A DNA stretch of 8,705 nt from Methylovirgula sp. (lineage in GTDB: Bacteria; Pseudomonadota; Alphaproteobacteria; Rhizobiales; Beijerinckiaceae). The notes beneath the pieces were generated by a model. That model was not told where the DNA came from, did no database searches, and saw only the letters and a list, made by a program, of their open reading frames with translations. The stretch's first letter is position 1. Every line of letters starts with the position of its first letter. The stretch lies in assembly GCA_030044485.1 (NCBI GenBank), contig JASHVQ010000101.1:1-8705 (forward strand), in the 5' to 3' direction. A program made the position numbers and the translations under genes. Positions 7,240 to 8,705 of the stretch are shown here, piece after piece.

Positions 7240-7941
7240 CTAGTGGAGCGCCGCCATTCCGAGACCGCTCGGCGAAGGGCTAGGCGAGGCCGGGGAGGCC
7301 GCGGGCGTTGCGGGGACGATGGTTTGGCCGTCTTCTGCGGCCATATTGGGCTCGCCGGACGGCGCTGCATTGGCGGCAATGGCCTCCGGCGTGTTGGTCA
7401 TGACCGCGGCAAGATCGTCGGCGCTCTTGGCCGCGACCTGGGAAAGCACGCTATCGTCGACGAGCGACCAGGGATCGGCCGCTTGGCCGTCCACCAGGAC
7501 TTCATCCTCGATTCTCTGGGTGCGTTGCTTATTCGAATCGAAAACGTCGAGCACGAAAGCCACGGCGGTTGCGTTTCCCTCCGGATAGGCATTGAGATAG
7601 CCGCGTACGAGATAATTGGCCTCGTCGGGGTCGGTCATGTTGATCTCGCTGCGTTGCGCGGCACTGGCGAAAATGGTCGTAAAGCGGTCGCTCAGGTCTT
7701 GCGGCGCTCCGGAGAAGCTCGCCAAAGCCACCGTCGCCCCGCTTGGACTTACCCCGGCGCGCCGCGCCATGTTTGTCGCGGCGGGCGCGGAAGGGTCGGG
7801 CGCCTGCGCCAGATTGTTGTCCACGCATCCGCCCAAAGCCAGGCACGCAAAAGCCAGAGCCGTTCGCGTGAAGCGGCATCGATCAGGCGGGGCTTGGCCG
7901 CTGGGAGTTGCGACGGGCGACGCGGCAAAGATCCAATTCAT
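7240..7941 (-). CDS. Predicted lipoprotein, conserved in Hyphomicrobiales, function unknown
   Basis: Predicted 233-residue lipoprotein from the ATG at 7939-7941, which has GAGG at 4-nt spacing. An ATG 14 codons upstream (7981-7983) is in frame but lacks such a site. The N-terminal leader is unusually long: about 22 residues precede the basic-then-hydrophobic stretch RFTRTALAFACLALGGC. The last four of these residues form a lipobox with the acylated cysteine at 39, followed by VDNN. The mature protein has a Pro/Ala-rich tether and then a folded core at about 70-182 (VALASFSGAPQDLSDRF, NYLVRGYLNAYPEG, AVAFVLDVFDSNKQRTQRIEDE). After the core comes a Pro/Ser/Ala-rich tail of about 50 residues that looks disordered. 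The core resembles hypothetical rhizobial lipoproteins I recall, with an alternating strand pattern reminiscent of TolB-N/CsgG-type envelope domains; that comparison is tentative. It neighbours the DUF2147 gene and is divergent from uvrC. Envelope location likely, role unknown. Confidence 0.8.
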   Translation of the reverse strand: MNWIFAASPVATPSGQAPPDRCRFTRTALAFACLALGGCVDNNLAQAPDPSAPAATNMARRAGVSPSGATVALASFSGAPQDLSDRFTTIFASAAQRSEINMTDPDEANYLVRGYLNAYPEGNATAVAFVLDVFDSNKQRTQRIEDEVLVDGQAADPWSLVDDSVLSQVAAKSADDLAAVMTNTPEAIAANAAPSGEPNMAAEDGQTIVPATPAASPASPSPSPSGLGMAALH

Positions 7942-8120
7942 ATCGCCTCGTTGAATGACCCGCGGGTCCGCCCCACAGCGCAATCAAGAGAGCTAACCCG
8001 ATTTGAACATAAGGTCCAGAGAGACCGCGCCGGGGGCGGCAAATTTGCCGGTTGCATCGAGCTTGGCCATTCTCAAGGCCTCTTTTTGCCGTCGCCCCGC
8101 GCGCCTAGATCGAGACGTGA
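7942..8120. promoter_or_regulatory. Divergent intergenic region, lipoprotein gene / uvrC
   Basis: This 179-bp gap, the longest in the window, must contain the 5' regions of both flanking genes. It holds a perfect 14-bp palindrome at 8037-8050 (separate entry). It also holds a loose stem at 8059-8082 (GAG-CTTG pairing with CAAG-CTC, 2-base bulge) followed by five T at 8083-8087, reading toward uvrC. TAGATC (8106-8111) could be a -10 for uvrC, but no good -35 is spaced correctly. I recognise no tRNA, small RNA or riboswitch. Confidence 0.4.
8037..8050. repeat. Perfect 14-bp palindrome, possible operator
   Basis: CGGCAAATTTGCCG is a perfect palindrome with hexamer half-sites CGGCAA and TTGCCG around a central AT. 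It lies 71 bp before uvrC and 96 bp before the lipoprotein gene. The size and AT centre fit a dimeric repressor site that could act on either gene. It is too short and lacks the loop expected of a terminator. No known operator consensus is assigned; it does not match the GTTC-type LexA box of alphaproteobacteria. Confidence 0.4.
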
Positions 8121-8705
8121 ATGATCCGGAATCCGCAAAAAGCGCCGCGTGAGGCGGGTGCCGCGCCGCTCGAAATCGCCGAGGCGCCGGCGCCTCTGGC
8201 GCGCGGCGTCGACGTCATCAAGGCGCAGCGGCAGCACGCGCCGGTCGGCCCCGGCGTCTACCGTATGATCGCCGCAAATGGCGAAGTGCTTTACGTCGGC
8301 AAGGCGAAGAGCGTGCGCCGGCGCATCGCCAGCTATTTGCGCACCGCCGGTCATACCGCCCGCATCGCGCGGATGATCTCGCTCACCGCTTCCATGGTCT
8401 TCGTCTCGACCGAGACGGAGACCGAGGCGCTGCTGCTCGAGACCAATTTCATCAAGCAGATGAAGCCGCGCTTCAACGTGCTGATGCGCGACGACAAGTC
8501 CTTTCCCTATATTTTTCTCGGCGGCGATCATCCCTTCGCGCAGATCGGCAAACATCGCGGCGGGCGCGGCCGCAAGGGCGATTATTTCGGACCCTTCGCC
8601 AGCGTCTGGGCGGTGAACCGCACATTGAACGCTCTGCAGCGCGACTTCCTGCTGCGCTCCTGCACCGACAGCTATTTTGCCAACCGCACGCGTCCCTGCC
8701 TGCTC
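8121..8705 (+). CDS. uvrC: Excinuclease ABC subunit C (partial, N-terminal 195 residues)
   Basis: Nuclease subunit of UvrABC nucleotide excision repair; it makes the two incisions around a lesion after UvrA/UvrB loading. The frame is open from ATG 8121 to the window edge, so only the N-terminus is visible. A stretch of about 28 residues, [20 protein letters not shown] onward, precedes the core, longer than in E. coli; such extensions are usual in rhizobial homologues. The GIY-YIG domain follows: GVY (45-47), YVGKAK (58-63), Arg68, and Glu107 in [11 protein letters not shown], equivalent to the metal-binding catalytic set. [24 protein letters not shown] and RTRPCLL continue the family pattern. 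The start is fixed by an in-frame TGA at 8118-8120 immediately before the ATG; the ribosome-binding sequence is weak. The UvrB-binding region and C-terminal RNase-H-like nuclease lie beyond the window. Confidence 0.96.
   Translation, partial: MIRNPQKAPREAGAAPLEIAEAPAPLARGVDVIKAQRQHAPVGPGVYRMIAANGEVLYVGKAKSVRRRIASYLRTAGHTARIARMISLTASMVFVSTETETEALLLETNFIKQMKPRFNVLMRDDKSFPYIFLGGDHPFAQIGKHRGGRGRKGDYFGPFASVWAVNRTLNALQRDFLLRSCTDSYFANRTRPCLL

Noticed and set aside
7243..8124. 293-codon open frame on the plus strand ending in an ATGA overlap with uvrC
   Set aside because: The overlap with uvrC looks operon-like, but the start is GTG, the product is Arg/Gly-rich without domains, and the minus-strand frame has a ribosome-binding site, lipobox and ordered core.
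1..8705. CRISPR, transposon, phage, toxin-antitoxin or defence genes
   Set aside because: No direct-repeat array, transposase, integrase, terminal repeat or small toxin/antitoxin pair could be seen on either strand.

Overview
The window is a GC-rich stretch of alphaproteobacterial chromosome. Prs, AccA, DapF and MtaB all read like Hyphomicrobiales (Rhizobiales) proteins, and a Beijerinckiaceae/Methylocella-like relative is a reasonable guess. That placement rests on remembered family resemblance, not on a search. Gene density is high, no gap without a gene exceeds about 180 bases, and I saw no tRNA, rRNA, insertion sequence, CRISPR array or phage gene.

Layout from left to right. At 90-803 (minus) lies an exported protein with a proline-rich linker and a GyrI-like small-molecule-binding domain. 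Divergent from it, on the plus strand, is a tight run dapF (lysine/peptidoglycan precursor), mtaB (tRNA methylthiotransferase, overlapping dapF by four bases) and purH (last two steps of IMP synthesis), spanning about 936-4672. purH converges on accA (minus, 4680-5630; fatty-acid synthesis), leaving only 7 bp between stop codons. Further right on the minus strand are prs (PRPP synthase, 5742-6686), a small exported DUF2147 protein (6744-7154) and a predicted lipoprotein of unknown function (7240-7941). A 179-bp divergent region then separates the lipoprotein gene from uvrC (plus, from 8121), which runs off the right edge after 195 codons. uvrC has no stop codon inside the window and is easily missed.

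Functionally this is mainly housekeeping: cell-wall precursor, tRNA modification, purine and PRPP synthesis, fatty-acid initiation and excision repair. prs and purH are metabolically linked through PRPP and purine synthesis but lie in opposite orientations and are not co-transcribed. The accessory part consists of three envelope proteins of unknown function: the GyrI-like exported protein, the DUF2147 protein and the lipoprotein.

I found no convincing previously undescribed system. The points most worth a second look are the exported GyrI-like domain with its proline-rich linker, the DUF2147/lipoprotein pair, and perfect palindromes in the uvrC/lipoprotein and prs/DUF2147 gaps. The dapF-mtaB-purH order and a short codon-like stretch after prs are also noted.
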